Positions 1 to 8,946 of a DNA stretch of 64,000 nt are shown here, in pieces; positions within the stretch are counted from its first letter, which is position 1; each line of letters begins with the position of its first letter. Source of the stretch: Tectiglobus sp965224045 (GTDB lineage: Bacteria > Pseudomonadota > Alphaproteobacteria > Rhizobiales > Hyphomicrobiaceae); contig CBDCYD010000001.1 of assembly GCA_965224045.1 (NCBI GenBank), positions 308,082 to 372,081 on the forward strand. The letters are read 5' to 3'. The notes below the pieces were generated by a model. That model did not search any database. It had not been told where the DNA came from and saw only the letters and a list, made by a program, of their open reading frames with translations. The translations under genes were made by a program, and so were the position numbers.

Positions 1-725
1 AGCGGCACCTCGACACCGATAGGAAGGTCATCGGGCAACTGGTCAACGAGCGACCAGAGGTCGAATTCGCCCTCTCCGGGCAGCAGCCGGTTAAGACGCG
101 CCTCCGCCACCAGATCCGGCGGCGGCGCCTTCGGGCCGTCACAGATCTGGAAGGTGCCAAGCAGTTTGGGATCAAGCGACCGTAGATCGTCGATCGAGCT
201 GTTCGAGCGATAGAAATGCAAGGCGTCGAGCAGAACATGGGCATTGCTGCGGTCTGCACGTTCGACCACTTCGATCGCGTCTTTGAGTGATGCGACGCCG
301 CGATAAGGCATGAATTCGATATCGACGCTCAGTCCGTAATCGCCGGCAAGGTCGCAGATTTCGGCCATGCGCCGGCCCAAAGCTCGCAAATCCGTACCAT
401 CCCCGGCAACCGCCACGCGGCTTGCACCGATCGCGCGTCCGGTCTTGAACACGTCGGTAAAATCGCGCGCGCGCATTTCCTCGGTGAGCGTGATGAGTTC
501 AATGTAGAGAACCGCAACGCCCGTTGCGCCAGTCCGTTCACGCAAGGCATCCTGTTCGCCGGCCGTTGATAGCGGATAGAACGGGCTGCCCGGCGCGGCC
601 GGACAGATCCGCAATCCGACAGATGCAAAACCACCCTTTGCCGCTGCGTCTATCAGGGCAAGCGGCGGTGTTTCAATCTCACTCAGATGAGCGAGCGAGA
701 GGGGTATGCCGTCTGCAACTTTCAC
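1..725 (-). CDS. Sugar phosphate isomerase/epimerase family TIM-barrel protein (C-terminus beyond the window)
   Basis: The gene reads from a GTG at 725, with a GAGGG ribosome site nine bases upstream, and is still open at base 1, so about 241 residues are visible. Blocks such as IEFMPYRGVASL, LLDALHFYRS, GTFQICDGP and LLPGEGEFDLWSL match the strand ends that carry metal ligands (Glu, Asp-x-x-His, Gln-x-x-Asp) in xylose-isomerase-like barrels. This superfamily includes IolE-type dehydratases, hydroxypyruvate isomerases and 3-dehydroshikimate dehydratases. It lies 23 bases behind the SDR gene and is probably co-transcribed with it and the hydratase. The substrate cannot be read from the sequence. 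A second protein with this fold starts at 3341, and the shared context suggests a sugar-acid or quinate/shikimate-type catabolic role. Confidence 0.8.
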   Translation of the reverse strand, partial: MKVADGIPLSLAHLSEIETPPLALIDAAAKGGFASVGLRICPAAPGSPFYPLSTAGEQDALRERTGATGVAVLYIELITLTEEMRARDFTDVFKTGRAIGASRVAVAGDGTDLRALGRRMAEICDLAGDYGLSVDIEFMPYRGVASLKDAIEVVERADRSNAHVLLDALHFYRSNSSIDDLRSLDPKLLGTFQICDGPKAPPPDLVAEARLNRLLPGEGEFDLWSLVDQLPDDLPIGVEVP

Positions 726-748
726 GTTTTCCAACCCTCGCCCAAGCC

Positions 749-1486
749 TCAGTAAGTCGCCCGCCCGCCAGTGACATCGAACGTGAACCCTGTCGTGAAG
801 GAACACTCGTCGCTTGCGACCCAGGCTACCAGGTTCGCGATTTCCTCGACCGTGCAGAACCTGCCCATCGGGATCTTCTGCCGCCGGCCCTCGATGTATT
901 CCGGTGTCATTTGCGCCAGCAGTTCGGTCTTGGTGATGGCGGGCGCGACGGCGTTGACGGTCACGCCGGCATCGACCAGTTCCTGCGCCAGTGACTTGGT
1001 CAAACCGATCACGCCAGCCTTGGCCGCGCTATAGGCCGAGTTCAGCGGGTTGCCCTCCTTTCCGGCGATCGATGCAATGTTGATGATCCGCCCTCTGCCC
1101 CTTGCCCGCATGTGCGACGCGACCACTCGGCAACAGTGAAAGACGCCTGTGAGGTCGACGTCCAGCACGCGATACCAGTCCTCGGCCGGGTATTCCCACA
1201 GCGGCAGCGATGGTCCGTTGACCCCGGCATTGTTGACGAGGATGTCGACGGCACCGGTTTTGGCCAGTGCAGCCTTGAATGCCGTTTCCACGCTTTGCAG
1301 TGAGGTGACGTCGACCTGTTGCTGGCCGATGGTCTTTTCCGAGCGCTTTGCCAGGTCCTCGTCCGGCTGCAGGTCCCAGCTGATGACGCGCGCGCCGCAA
1401 TGGGCAAGGCGGTCGGCAATACCGAACCCGATACCGCGTGCGCCGCCGGTCACGATCGCTGTTTTCCCTGATAAATCTGCTGGCAT
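749..1486 (-). CDS. SDR family NAD(P)-dependent oxidoreductase
   Basis: A 245-residue classical short-chain dehydrogenase of normal length. The N-terminus carries the Rossmann motif TGGARGIGFGIA (about residues 13-24), followed by NNAG near residue 87. The catalytic Ser-Tyr-x3-Lys set appears as NIASIAGK and then AYSAAKAG near residues 150-157. The C-terminal FTFDVTGGRATY ending is typical of 3-oxoacyl reductase-like or sugar/polyol dehydrogenases. An Asp at the end of beta-2 (ISWDLQPDE) suggests NAD rather than NADP preference. It is the middle gene of a three-gene minus-strand operon, 27 bases after the hydratase gene. The substrate is unknown; oxidation of a hydroxy-acid or sugar acid fits the neighbours. 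Confidence 0.88.
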   Translation of the reverse strand: MPADLSGKTAIVTGGARGIGFGIADRLAHCGARVISWDLQPDEDLAKRSEKTIGQQQVDVTSLQSVETAFKAALAKTGAVDILVNNAGVNGPSLPLWEYPAEDWYRVLDVDLTGVFHCCRVVASHMRARGRGRIINIASIAGKEGNPLNSAYSAAKAGVIGLTKSLAQELVDAGVTVNAVAPAITKTELLAQMTPEYIEGRRQKIPMGRFCTVEEIANLVAWVASDECSFTTGFTFDVTGGRATY

Positions 1487-1513
1487 GATTTGGCTTTGAG
1501 GTTGTTCGTGGTG

Positions 1514-2296
1514 TCAGGTGAGCGTGAGCTTGACCGGCGCAAAGTCCGCGACACGGACAACGAGCGTCTGGCCGGCGCGTATCGGCGTCGGCAACGTCGA
1601 TGAACCCGTCAGCAGGCACATCCCCGGTTCAAACCGAATGCCTCGCGCGGCAAGATCGTTGAACGTCTCGGCGGCGATCTCCACGGGGTCACGTCGGAAC
1701 GCGCCCGAGAATGCCTGGATTGGCGGACTGCCGTCGATCCGCGAATCGAGCGGCAAGGTCTCGAATTCAAGCCCGTGCCACTCCTCAACCGCCGCGCCCA
1801 GAACCACTGCGCCGCTCGTACCATTGTCGGCAATCCCGTCGTAGGTGGTTGCAGCCCGGTTGCCGGTCCCGGGCGCATATCGCGTCGCCGACAATTCTAT
1901 GGCCGGATGAAACGTCAGTTTGTCCGCCAGATCATTGCGCCCGACCAAGCGCCCACCGGGCAGCGGCTTGGTCAGCTTGAACGCCAGTTCGGTTTCGATT
2001 TTCGCGCCGTGGAACAGCGCCGACGGCAGTGTCGCTTCGAGATCGAAATAACGGTCCGCGAAAATCCGGCCCGGCAACGGCCCGTCATGGCCCTCGAACA
2101 GCTGCACCGCCGGCACGCTGGCACCGACCTTCCAGCCAACGACCGGCTGGCCGATGATGTCGGCCATGAGGTCTTGAATGTCATAGGCATCGCTGCGGGA
2201 TTGCGGCGCTTGTGCAGCCGGCGGCAGCGCAATGGTCGTTCCGTCGGTCCAGGCATGCGCCAGGCGGGCCGCCAAATCATCAAATGTCGTGCTCAT
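1514..2296 (-). CDS. 2-keto-4-pentenoate hydratase / fumarylacetoacetate hydrolase-fold protein
   Basis: A 260-residue protein of the MhpD/2-keto-4-pentenoate hydratase type. I place the start at the ATG at 2296, beginning MSTTFDDLAARLAHAW, because a GGAGCG ribosome site sits about seven bases upstream; an in-frame ATG at 2311 lacks such a site. The fold is indicated by VVGWKVGAS, LPGRIFADRYF, KIETELAFKLTKPLPG and the metal-site Glu residues in ETELAF. MhpD enzymes hydrate 2-hydroxypentadienoate to 4-hydroxy-2-oxovalerate in meta-cleavage pathways. Related family members act on 2-oxo-3-deoxy sugar acids, and the dehydrogenase and isomerase-like neighbours make that alternative reasonable. It is the promoter-proximal gene of the operon. 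Confidence 0.82.
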   Translation of the reverse strand: MSTTFDDLAARLAHAWTDGTTIALPPAAQAPQSRSDAYDIQDLMADIIGQPVVGWKVGASVPAVQLFEGHDGPLPGRIFADRYFDLEATLPSALFHGAKIETELAFKLTKPLPGGRLVGRNDLADKLTFHPAIELSATRYAPGTGNRAATTYDGIADNGTSGAVVLGAAVEEWHGLEFETLPLDSRIDGSPPIQAFSGAFRRDPVEIAAETFNDLAARGIRFEPGMCLLTGSSTLPTPIRAGQTLVVRVADFAPVKLTLT

Positions 2297-2486
2297 TGCG
2301 CGTCGCTCCAAATCGCCCGGCTGCTCAGCAAACCCTAGCGGAATCGCAGATCCTTTTTGGCACTATTCTCTATCGGGATTGTCGCATCACCGGTCATGGT
2401 CTGCGGCGGGTTGCGCCCATCCGCGTGACGACATCACAAAAGTTTCGGGCGACGCCCAAGCATGTCCGCTACTCCAATCCGAAAAT

Positions 2487-2504
2487 TTGATTGATATCAA
2501 TCAA
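2487..2504. promoter_or_regulatory. Perfect 18-bp palindrome resembling overlapping FNR/CRP-family boxes
   Basis: TTGATTGATATCAATCAA is perfectly self-complementary. It contains TTGAT-N4-ATCAA (2487-2500) and the same pattern again at 2491-2504, matching the FNR/Anr consensus. It lies about 190 bases upstream of the hydratase start, in the AT-rich part of the gap. Function is inferred from the motif only. Another AT-rich dimeric regulator, for instance of the GntR or IclR families, could equally use such a site. Confidence 0.45.
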
Positions 2505-2647
2505 ACATCATCCATCATGGAGCAAATGCCTACGCAAAAGCAACATCAAAACTTGAGTGAGATTGATCAAGAATTCGATTGACTATACCGCATTGATGAG
2601 GAAATCTGTGCAGCAAAGATGCTGAAATCGGATGCGTGCGTATTGCC

Positions 2648-2663
2648 TTGCGCGATAGCGCAA
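2648..2663. promoter_or_regulatory. Inverted repeat TTGCGC-GATA-GCGCAA, possible operator
   Basis: Six-base perfect arms around a four-base spacer, placed between the two divergent transcription units. The symmetry and size fit a dimeric repressor site. No regulator gene lies beside it in the window, so this is a candidate only. Confidence 0.3.
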
Positions 2664-3022
2664 CCGTTGTGTGTTCCTAAGTCCGATCATGCTGTCCGCT
2701 GGCCACTTGCATCAATTTGAAGTGCACGGATATCTGCCGGCCGGCAGGCTCCATGGTCCGGCGGCAAGCGCCGATCCGATGATCGAGGAGCACGCGGTTC
2801 CGTGCAACGACTTGATCAACGCTCCTGTCGCGCGCGAAAGAGCTGCAAATCTTTGCGACCGCGTTGATCTTCGTGAGGGCATGACGCAAGTCCACGCTGG
2901 CACGGGCAGGACGCTTGCCCAAATGATCACCCCGCCACCACCGACGACCGGCGCCGGGGCACACGCAACGTTTCGGACCGGCCATGTGGTCAACAACCAG
3001 ATGACGTTGCCAGCCCTGCCCA

Positions 3023-3092
3023 ATATCGTTGGCCTGATATCGTTGGCCCGACATCGTTGGCCCGACATCGTTGGCCCGACATCGTTGGGAAG
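3023..3092. repeat. 14-bp tandem repeat, about 4.7 copies
   Basis: Successive units are ATATCGTTGGCCTG, ATATCGTTGGCCCG, ACATCGTTGGCCCG (twice) and a degenerating ACATCGTTGGGAAG. There are no spacers, so it is not CRISPR. It lies about 250 bases upstream of the gene at 3341. Confidence 0.9.
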
Positions 3093-3340
3093 GCGGTTGG
3101 ACCTGGGGTTGCCGCGAACCCGGTCCCGCACGACCGCACGGGACGGCCCGAATGGCATTGGCCGGGATCGGCCGGTAACGGTCCCCGGTGCGCCGCCGGT
3201 TCCAGTGAGTGACTGCGATGCGGCAGGCGCCGAGACGCGTAATTTGAAAGAACTGCGGGCTGGTGTGCGGGCGCCATGCCCGCGAACTGATCACAAAGAC
3301 ATTCGGGCAAAGGTCCTGGCCATGAGGGGAGTGCCATTGA

Positions 3341-5230
3341 ATGAAGACCGGTATAGCGACTGTCTGTATTAGCGGTGATCTGGAAGAAAAGCTCGTTGCC
3401 ATCGCGCAAGCCGGCTTCGACGGTGTGGAGATATTCGAGAACGATCTCCTGTCATTCGATGGCTCACCGCGCGACGTTGGCGACCGCATCCGTGAACTCG
3501 GTCTGGAATGTCTGGTCTTTCAACCGTTCCGTGATTTCGAAGGCATGCCGGAGCCGGCCCGGACCAAGGCCTTCTCGCGGGCCAGGCGAAAATTCGACCT
3601 GATGCAGGAACTCGGTACCGATCTCATCCTGGTTTGCTCGAACATCTCGGAGCAGTCCCTCGGAGGCATCGATCGCGTCGCAGAAGATCTGCACGAACTT
3701 GGCGAGATCGCTAAGGAAAGCGGCGTCAGGGTCGGCTTCGAGGCGCTGGCATGGGGTCGCCACATCAACGATCATCGCGACGCCTGGGAAGCCGTGCGCC
3801 GCGCCGGCCACGCCAATGTCGGGCTCATACTGGACACATTCCACACCTTGTCGCGGCAACTGCCGGTCGACAACATTCAAAACATCCCCGCCGAAAAAAT
3901 CTTTCTGGTGCAGGTCGCGGATGCCCCGCTCGTCGATATGGATTTGTTGTCCTGGAGCCGGCATCTCAGGAGCTTTCCCGGCCAGGGAGAACTCCCCCTT
4001 GTGGAGTTCATGCAAGCCTTGCTGGCAACGGGTTATGACGGTTACCTGTCATTGGAAGTGTTCAATGACGAGTTTCGAGGCGGCTCGACAAAGCGATTCG
4101 CGGTCGATGGCCGGCGCTCGCTTAGCTACGTGATGGACCGCACGTCGAGGGTCGCCGTCTCTACACCGAAGAACCTGCCGGTGTTCCCCCCTCGCGCGCA
4201 GTGTGAACGCATTGAATTCATCGAGTTTGCCGTGGACGACAACGGCGAGGCGGCATTGTCCGAACTGTTGTCGTGCCTCGGGTTCGCGAAGACCGGCCAA
4301 CATGTCTCAAAGGCCGTCACGCGGTTCAGCCAGGGCGAGATCAACATCGTCCTGAACGCCGACAAGGACGGATTTGCCCAGTCTTACAGCTCGGTCCACG
4401 GAACGTCCGTGTGTGCCATAGGCGTTCGTGTGGACGATGCCGAGAACGCGCTCTGCCGCGCCAAGGCGTTCCAGGCGCAGACGTTCTCGCAGCCGGTCGG
4501 CCCCGGCGAACTCGAGCTGCCGGCGATTCGCGGCGTCGGCGGCAGCCTGATCTATTTCATTGAGCCGAAGGGCGATCTGGGGCGCGTCTGGGAAATCGAA
4601 TTCGACCCTGTTTCCGAGATGCGACCTGCACAAGCAGGCGGACTGTCGCGCATCGACCACGTCTCTCAGTCGATGCTGTACGAAGAGATGCTCAGTTGGA
4701 TCTTGTTCTATAGATCGATTTTCGACCTCGAGACACTGCCGCGTGTCGATGTTTTCGACCCTGGCGGTTTGGTGCACAGCCAGGTCATGCAGTCCGGCAA
4801 TGGAGCAGTACGCATTCCGCTCAATGCCCCCCACCAGGGCCACTCGCTCACTGCACGGTTCCTATCGGACTATCTGGACGCCGGCGTTCAGCACATCGCC
4901 TTTGGCACAGACGACATCTTTGCCTCGGCCGCGGCCATGAGGGCCAACGGCATGGCCATGCTCCGGATTCCGGACAACTACTACGATGATCTCGATGCCC
5001 GGTTTGATTTGTCGTCCGGTCTTTTGGACAGGCTGCGGGCCAATCAGATTCTCTATGACCGGGATGCGACGGGCGAGTATTTCCAGATCTATACCGAGAA
5101 CATTGCAGGCTGGCTGTTCTTCGAGATCGTCGAGCGGCGCAACTATCGCGGCTTCGGCGCTGCCAATGCTCCCATTCGCCTCGCCGCCCAGACACGCTCC
5201 GCACCGCGCAGGGACATTCCACGCAGATAG
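3341..5230 (+). CDS. 3-dehydroshikimate dehydratase fused to an HPPD-like domain (QsuB/QuiC type)
   Basis: A 629-residue two-domain protein. Residues 1 to about 280 form a xylose-isomerase-like barrel; residues about 285-620 form a vicinal-oxygen-chelate (4-hydroxyphenylpyruvate dioxygenase-like) region with IEFIEFAVDD and RIDHVSQSM marking its two halves. The four expected metal ligands of the dehydratase barrel are present at E134 (GFEALAWG), D165 (LILDTFHTL), Q191 (FLVQVADA) and E239 (LSLEVFND). This architecture is that of bacterial 3-dehydroshikimate dehydratases, which convert 3-dehydroshikimate to protocatechuate in quinate/shikimate catabolism. The start is supported by AGGGGAG nine bases upstream. 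No protocatechuate dioxygenase lies nearby, so the rest of the route must be elsewhere. Confidence 0.87.
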   Translation: MKTGIATVCISGDLEEKLVAIAQAGFDGVEIFENDLLSFDGSPRDVGDRIRELGLECLVFQPFRDFEGMPEPARTKAFSRARRKFDLMQELGTDLILVCSNISEQSLGGIDRVAEDLHELGEIAKESGVRVGFEALAWGRHINDHRDAWEAVRRAGHANVGLILDTFHTLSRQLPVDNIQNIPAEKIFLVQVADAPLVDMDLLSWSRHLRSFPGQGELPLVEFMQALLATGYDGYLSLEVFNDEFRGGSTKRFAVDGRRSLSYVMDRTSRVAVSTPKNLPVFPPRAQCERIEFIEFAVDDNGEAALSELLSCLGFAKTGQHVSKAVTRFSQGEINIVLNADKDGFAQSYSSVHGTSVCAIGVRVDDAENALCRAKAFQAQTFSQPVGPGELELPAIRGVGGSLIYFIEPKGDLGRVWEIEFDPVSEMRPAQAGGLSRIDHVSQSMLYEEMLSWILFYRSIFDLETLPRVDVFDPGGLVHSQVMQSGNGAVRIPLNAPHQGHSLTARFLSDYLDAGVQHIAFGTDDIFASAAAMRANGMAMLRIPDNYYDDLDARFDLSSGLLDRLRANQILYDRDATGEYFQIYTENIAGWLFFEIVERRNYRGFGAANAPIRLAAQTRSAPRRDIPRR

Positions 5231-5430
5231 CGCGGCGCCTTGTCGTCTGCCGGGTCATGCTCTCCCGACCGCGCACGATCAGCGAGGATACGTGATTAAG
5301 GTCCCCCCCGCGCCGGCGCGGTCGCACGGGTTGCCCGGAGTTGTTATCCCGGACTTGTTGTCCGATCTGGTGAAAATGGGTCTCAGATGCTGGCCCGATT
5401 GCTGACCTGCCTGCAGGCGGTCCGGTCAGA

Positions 5431-6408
5431 TCAGCGCGTCAGTACGATCTTTCCCAGGGCCCGGCGTTCGGCGAGTTCGGAAATCGCGTACCGGGCCTCA
5501 TCGAGGCTATAGGTCTGCATCACCCGCGGCCGAAAATGGCCACGTTCGTAGCCGGCAAGCAAGTCCGTCAGCCGTTGGCGTGTTTCGGTCGGATAGCGGT
5601 GGCTGTGTTCACCGAAAACGACGCCCGTGACCGAGAAGTTCTTGACCAGGATCATGTTGGTCGCAACACGCGGGATGTCACCGGACGCGAACCCGATCAC
5701 CAGGATGCGTCCCTCCCAGCCAATGCAGCGAACGGACTGGGTAAAGGCATCACCTCCTACCGGGTCAAACACGACGTCGACGCCTTTGCCGCCGGTCATG
5801 TCCCGAACCGCGTCGCGCAAATCGGTTTCGGCGTAGTTCACAAGCTCATCAGCGCCGTGCCGCTTCGCAACCGCCAGTTTCTCAGCGCTGCTTGCAGCTG
5901 CAATGACCCGTGCGCCGAGAGACTTGCCGACTTCGATTGCAGCCAACCCGACGCCGCCCGCCGCTCCTAGAACAAGCAGGCTTTCGCCCGGCTGCAACCC
6001 ACCGCGGTAGGCGAGCGCAAAGTGCGCGGTACCATAGGCGACAGGAAACGCGGCGGCCGTCACAAATTCCATGTCCTTCGGAACAGGCGTTACAATCGCG
6101 GCGGGAACAACTGCCTCGTCGGCATGAGCACCGCCGAACCGCGCGAATGCCAGCACCCTGTCACCCGGCTTCAGGCCGCGAACATCGGGCGCGCACTCCA
6201 GTACTTCGCCGGCAAGTTCGAGGCCGGGCACGAACGGCAGGTCGGGTTTGACCTGGTATTTGCCTTCCACCATCAAAATGTCGGGGAAATTGACGCCGGA
6301 TGCCCTGACGGCAATGCGCACATGTCCGCCAGTGAGCGGCGGCGGGTTGAGCTCACCGACCTCGAGGTTGTCGATCGATCCAAGCGAACGGCACAGCAAG
6401 GCTCGCAT
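5431..6408 (-). CDS. NADPH:quinone oxidoreductase-type zinc-independent MDR protein
   Basis: A 325-residue medium-chain reductase. The N-terminal GroES-like part has VNFPDILMVEGKYQ and LPFVPGLELAGEV; the cofactor motif LVLGAAGGVGLAAIEVGKSLGARVIAAASS (written here in two overlapping blocks: LVLGAAGGVGLAA and GKSLGARVIAAAS) sits around residues 143-172. The zinc-binding cysteines and the Gly-His-Glu of alcohol dehydrogenases are absent, as in QOR/CurA-type enoyl reductases. It starts seven bases after the acyl-CoA ligase stop, so the two are co-transcribed. This suggests it reduces an enone or enoyl intermediate rather than a free quinone. Confidence 0.87.
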   Translation of the reverse strand: MRALLCRSLGSIDNLEVGELNPPPLTGGHVRIAVRASGVNFPDILMVEGKYQVKPDLPFVPGLELAGEVLECAPDVRGLKPGDRVLAFARFGGAHADEAVVPAAIVTPVPKDMEFVTAAAFPVAYGTAHFALAYRGGLQPGESLLVLGAAGGVGLAAIEVGKSLGARVIAAASSAEKLAVAKRHGADELVNYAETDLRDAVRDMTGGKGVDVVFDPVGGDAFTQSVRCIGWEGRILVIGFASGDIPRVATNMILVKNFSVTGVVFGEHSHRYPTETRQRLTDLLAGYERGHFRPRVMQTYSLDEARYAISELAERRALGKIVLTR

Positions 6409-6415
6409 CGGTCAG

Positions 6416-8044
6416 TCATCCCCTTTCTTGATCAGCCGCATCGCGGCGTCGGACTTCCGGCCCGTGTGCGCTCTCAACGGTGCCCGCCGCCATCGCTTTC
6501 AACTCGCGACGCATCAACTTGCCGGTGGCCGTCAGCGGCAGGCGCTCGGCGACGATCAGTCTGTCCGGTATCTTGTAACGCGACAGCTGCTCGCCGCAGA
6601 ATGCCAGGACGCTGTCGACATCGATCTCGTGGCCCGGGCGGGCGACGACATAGGCAACGATGATCTCCCCGCGCCCGGCATCATCGAGGCCGGTCACGCC
6701 GGCCAGCCCGACATCCGCGTGTTGCTGCAACGCATCTTCGACCTCGGCCGGCGAAACGTTGATTCCGGATCGCTTGATCATTTCCGAACTGCGCCCGGCA
6801 AAGCGCATCGCGCCGGTTTCATCGAGCGAACCAAGGTCGCCGGTCCTGAAAAATCCGTCGTCCGTGAACGTTTCACGATTGAATCGGGCGCTGTCGCCGT
6901 CATAGCCCGGCGTGAGGTAGCCTTGGACTTCGATTTCACCAACCTCTCCGGGCGCAAGCAGTGCGCCGGATTGGGGGTTGCGGATTCGGACACTGACACC
7001 CGGCAGCGGTGGGCCCTGGCTGACGGCCCGCTGTTCGAGCGGCCAATCGCAAGGTGTCACGCAGCAATTCCCGTAGTTCTCCGTGCCACCGTAGATATTG
7101 CAAATCTGGCCAGCACCCAATTCGCGCGCCGCCCGGGTGATGTCCTGCGGCGCGCCGATCGTAACCCCGGTCCTGAGTGATGCGGTCCGCTCGGGTCGAA
7201 ACTCCGGATGTGCGATGAGCGCATTGGTAATGGCCGGCAACGTGTAGATCGCCGTGCAGCCCTCTCGCTCGATGAGATCCAGTGCGCCGCCGGCTTCAAA
7301 ATGACTTTGCAGAACGAGCGCGGCACCGTGCGACAGCGTCGCCGGCAACGCGTTGACGGCACCGTAGGACCAGAACAACGGGATTGAGACGAGGACGCGG
7401 TCATCCCGCACGAGGCCCTGCCGCTCACCGATGTTGAATCCGTTTTCGATCGCCGCGTAGTGGACCAGCGGCACGGCTTTGGGCCGGTTGCTCGACCCCG
7501 ATGTGTACAACACGACGAGTGTGTCGCCAGCGCTTGCGCCTGCGCCCGGCGGCAAAGGGTGAAGCGGGCCACCGCGCCGGAAGTCAGCGTAGCTCCGCAT
7601 CGGCGCATGCGCCGGACCATCGATTAGGACGCAGGACTCGAGGGACGGTACCCTGTCCCTGTCCATCATTGCAGAAACGTTGCCGAGAAAATCCTGTCCA
7701 CCGAACCGCGCGATCAGGAATAGCCAGCGGATGCGCGAGTCCTCGATTAGGAACTCAAGCTCGTTGGCCGTTGACCAGGTGCTGAAGGGGACGACGGTTG
7801 CCCCGAGCGCGGCCGTCGCAAAGAAGATCTCCAGCCATTCGAAGCGGTTGTGTGACAAGATCCCGATGCGATCACCGCGCCTGATACCCTCATCATGCAT
7901 GCGCCCGGCCAAGCTGCCGGCGGCTTCCGCCAGTTCGGCGAATGTGACCTTCCTGCCTTGATAGACTGCCGCAATACCGTCACGTGCCGCATCCGACTGT
8001 TCCAGCAGCAGTTCATATGCCGTCCGGCTGTAGGGTGCCTTCAT
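6416..8044 (-). CDS. AMP-dependent acyl-CoA synthetase/ligase
   Basis: A 542-residue adenylate-forming enzyme of normal length. The P-loop appears as VLYTSGSSNRPKAVPL, the A5-type motif as NIYGGTENYG, the hinge region as YDGDSARFNRETFTDDGFFRTGDLG, and the C-terminal lysine region as LPLTATGKLMRRELK. It should convert a carboxylic acid to its acyl-CoA with ATP. It leads a two-gene minus-strand operon with the oxidoreductase and is divergent from an enoyl-CoA hydratase/CoA-transferase pair, so all four may process the same acid. The substrate is not predictable; the sequence resembles cyclohexanecarboxylate/aryl-acid and medium-chain ligases. Confidence 0.88.
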   Translation of the reverse strand: MKAPYSRTAYELLLEQSDAARDGIAAVYQGRKVTFAELAEAAGSLAGRMHDEGIRRGDRIGILSHNRFEWLEIFFATAALGATVVPFSTWSTANELEFLIEDSRIRWLFLIARFGGQDFLGNVSAMMDRDRVPSLESCVLIDGPAHAPMRSYADFRRGGPLHPLPPGAGASAGDTLVVLYTSGSSNRPKAVPLVHYAAIENGFNIGERQGLVRDDRVLVSIPLFWSYGAVNALPATLSHGAALVLQSHFEAGGALDLIEREGCTAIYTLPAITNALIAHPEFRPERTASLRTGVTIGAPQDITRAARELGAGQICNIYGGTENYGNCCVTPCDWPLEQRAVSQGPPLPGVSVRIRNPQSGALLAPGEVGEIEVQGYLTPGYDGDSARFNRETFTDDGFFRTGDLGSLDETGAMRFAGRSSEMIKRSGINVSPAEVEDALQQHADVGLAGVTGLDDAGRGEIIVAYVVARPGHEIDVDSVLAFCGEQLSRYKIPDRLIVAERLPLTATGKLMRRELKAMAAGTVESAHGPEVRRRDAADQERG

Positions 8045-8187
8045 CGGAGCCCGCTATGGTATACTGGGACGCTGCAGCCGTCTGCGGTCTGCAGCCGATG
8101 GCAAACAGTTGGATACCAAACTGTTATCAGGCGCACACGCGGCTTGTCCACGCTGGCCCGCTGGTAACCGATCGCGAGGAACACGGG

Positions 8188-8946
8188 GTGCCACTCATCG
8201 TCAATCAACCCGCGCCGCACGTGACGCAGATTGTCATCGACAACGAGCCCAAGCGCAACGCGATGTCGCGAGCGATGATGGCGGATTTGGCAGCGCTCTG
8301 GGACCGGCTCGATGCAGATCGACAGTGCCGTGCCATTGTGCTCACGGGCGCCGGGCACAAAGCCTTTTGCGCCGGCGCCGACATTGGCGGCGACCTCTCG
8401 GCGTCCGAAGAGGCGGCACGCCTGATAAACCGCGCATTGCTGAAAACCTCCACCTACACCAAGCCGATCGTCGCGGCCGTGAACGGGGATTGCGCGGGCG
8501 GCGGCGTTGAACTCATGTTGTCCACGGACATCCGCATTGCCGCGCCGCACGCCCGCTTCGGTCTGCCGGAAGTAAAGTGGTCGATATATCCCTTTGGCGG
8601 CGCGACGATCAAACTTGTCCAGCAGATCGGCTACGTCCACGCGATGGACCTGATCCTGACCGGACGGCTTGTCGATGCCGCGTTCGCGCAGCAGATCAAT
8701 CTCGTCAACCGTATCGCCGGGCAGGCTTGCGCACTCGATGAGGCAATCGCGACGGCGACCATGATTGCCGCCAACAGCCCGGACGCGGTGCAGGCGGTAA
8801 AACGCCAGATCAGCGATGGCATTGCCGAATATGGCCGCAGCCGCGAGGCCATGGAACAGCACCTGGGCGACGTGGTGCGTGGCGGTCGCAATTTCGCGGA
8901 AGGCGTGGCAGCGTTTCGCGAAAAGCGACAGCCGAACTATGACTGA
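8188..8946 (+). CDS. Enoyl-CoA hydratase/isomerase family protein
   Basis: A 252-residue crotonase-fold protein. I use the GTG at 8188 because GAGGA lies seven bases upstream and the resulting length is normal; an in-frame extension to 7984 has no family homology and overlaps the divergent ligase. The oxyanion-hole segments are HKAFCAGADIGGD and VNGDCAGGGVELML, and Glu in GLPEVKW is at the position of a catalytic acid. It should hydrate an enoyl-CoA or act as an isomerase. Its stop overlaps the CoA-transferase start by eight bases. Confidence 0.87.
   Translation: MPLIVNQPAPHVTQIVIDNEPKRNAMSRAMMADLAALWDRLDADRQCRAIVLTGAGHKAFCAGADIGGDLSASEEAARLINRALLKTSTYTKPIVAAVNGDCAGGGVELMLSTDIRIAAPHARFGLPEVKWSIYPFGGATIKLVQQIGYVHAMDLILTGRLVDAAFAQQINLVNRIAGQACALDEAIATATMIAANSPDAVQAVKRQISDGIAEYGRSREAMEQHLGDVVRGGRNFAEGVAAFREKRQPNYD

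Larger units (their letters stand above)
2312..3340. other. 1 kb gene-free divergent intergenic region
   Basis: This stretch separates the minus-strand hydratase operon from the plus-strand dehydratase/HPPD gene. Long reading frames exist on both strands, as expected at this GC, but none overlaps a recognisable protein family. The left third (about 2330-2660) is clearly more AT-rich and holds two palindromes, listed separately. A 14-bp tandem repeat lies at 3023-3092. An AGGGGAG ribosome site at 3325-3331 serves the gene at 3341. The region must contain both divergent promoters, but I could not assign -35/-10 boxes with confidence. Confidence 0.5.

Noticed and set aside
3023..3092. CRISPR array
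   Set aside because: Units abut with no spacers and are only 14 bp; the same applies to the 20-bp repeats at 41506.
2671..3489. Several overlapping long reading frames in the 1 kb gap
   Set aside because: They overlap one another on both strands, run into the recognised gene at 3341, and show no family motifs; they are expected at this GC content.
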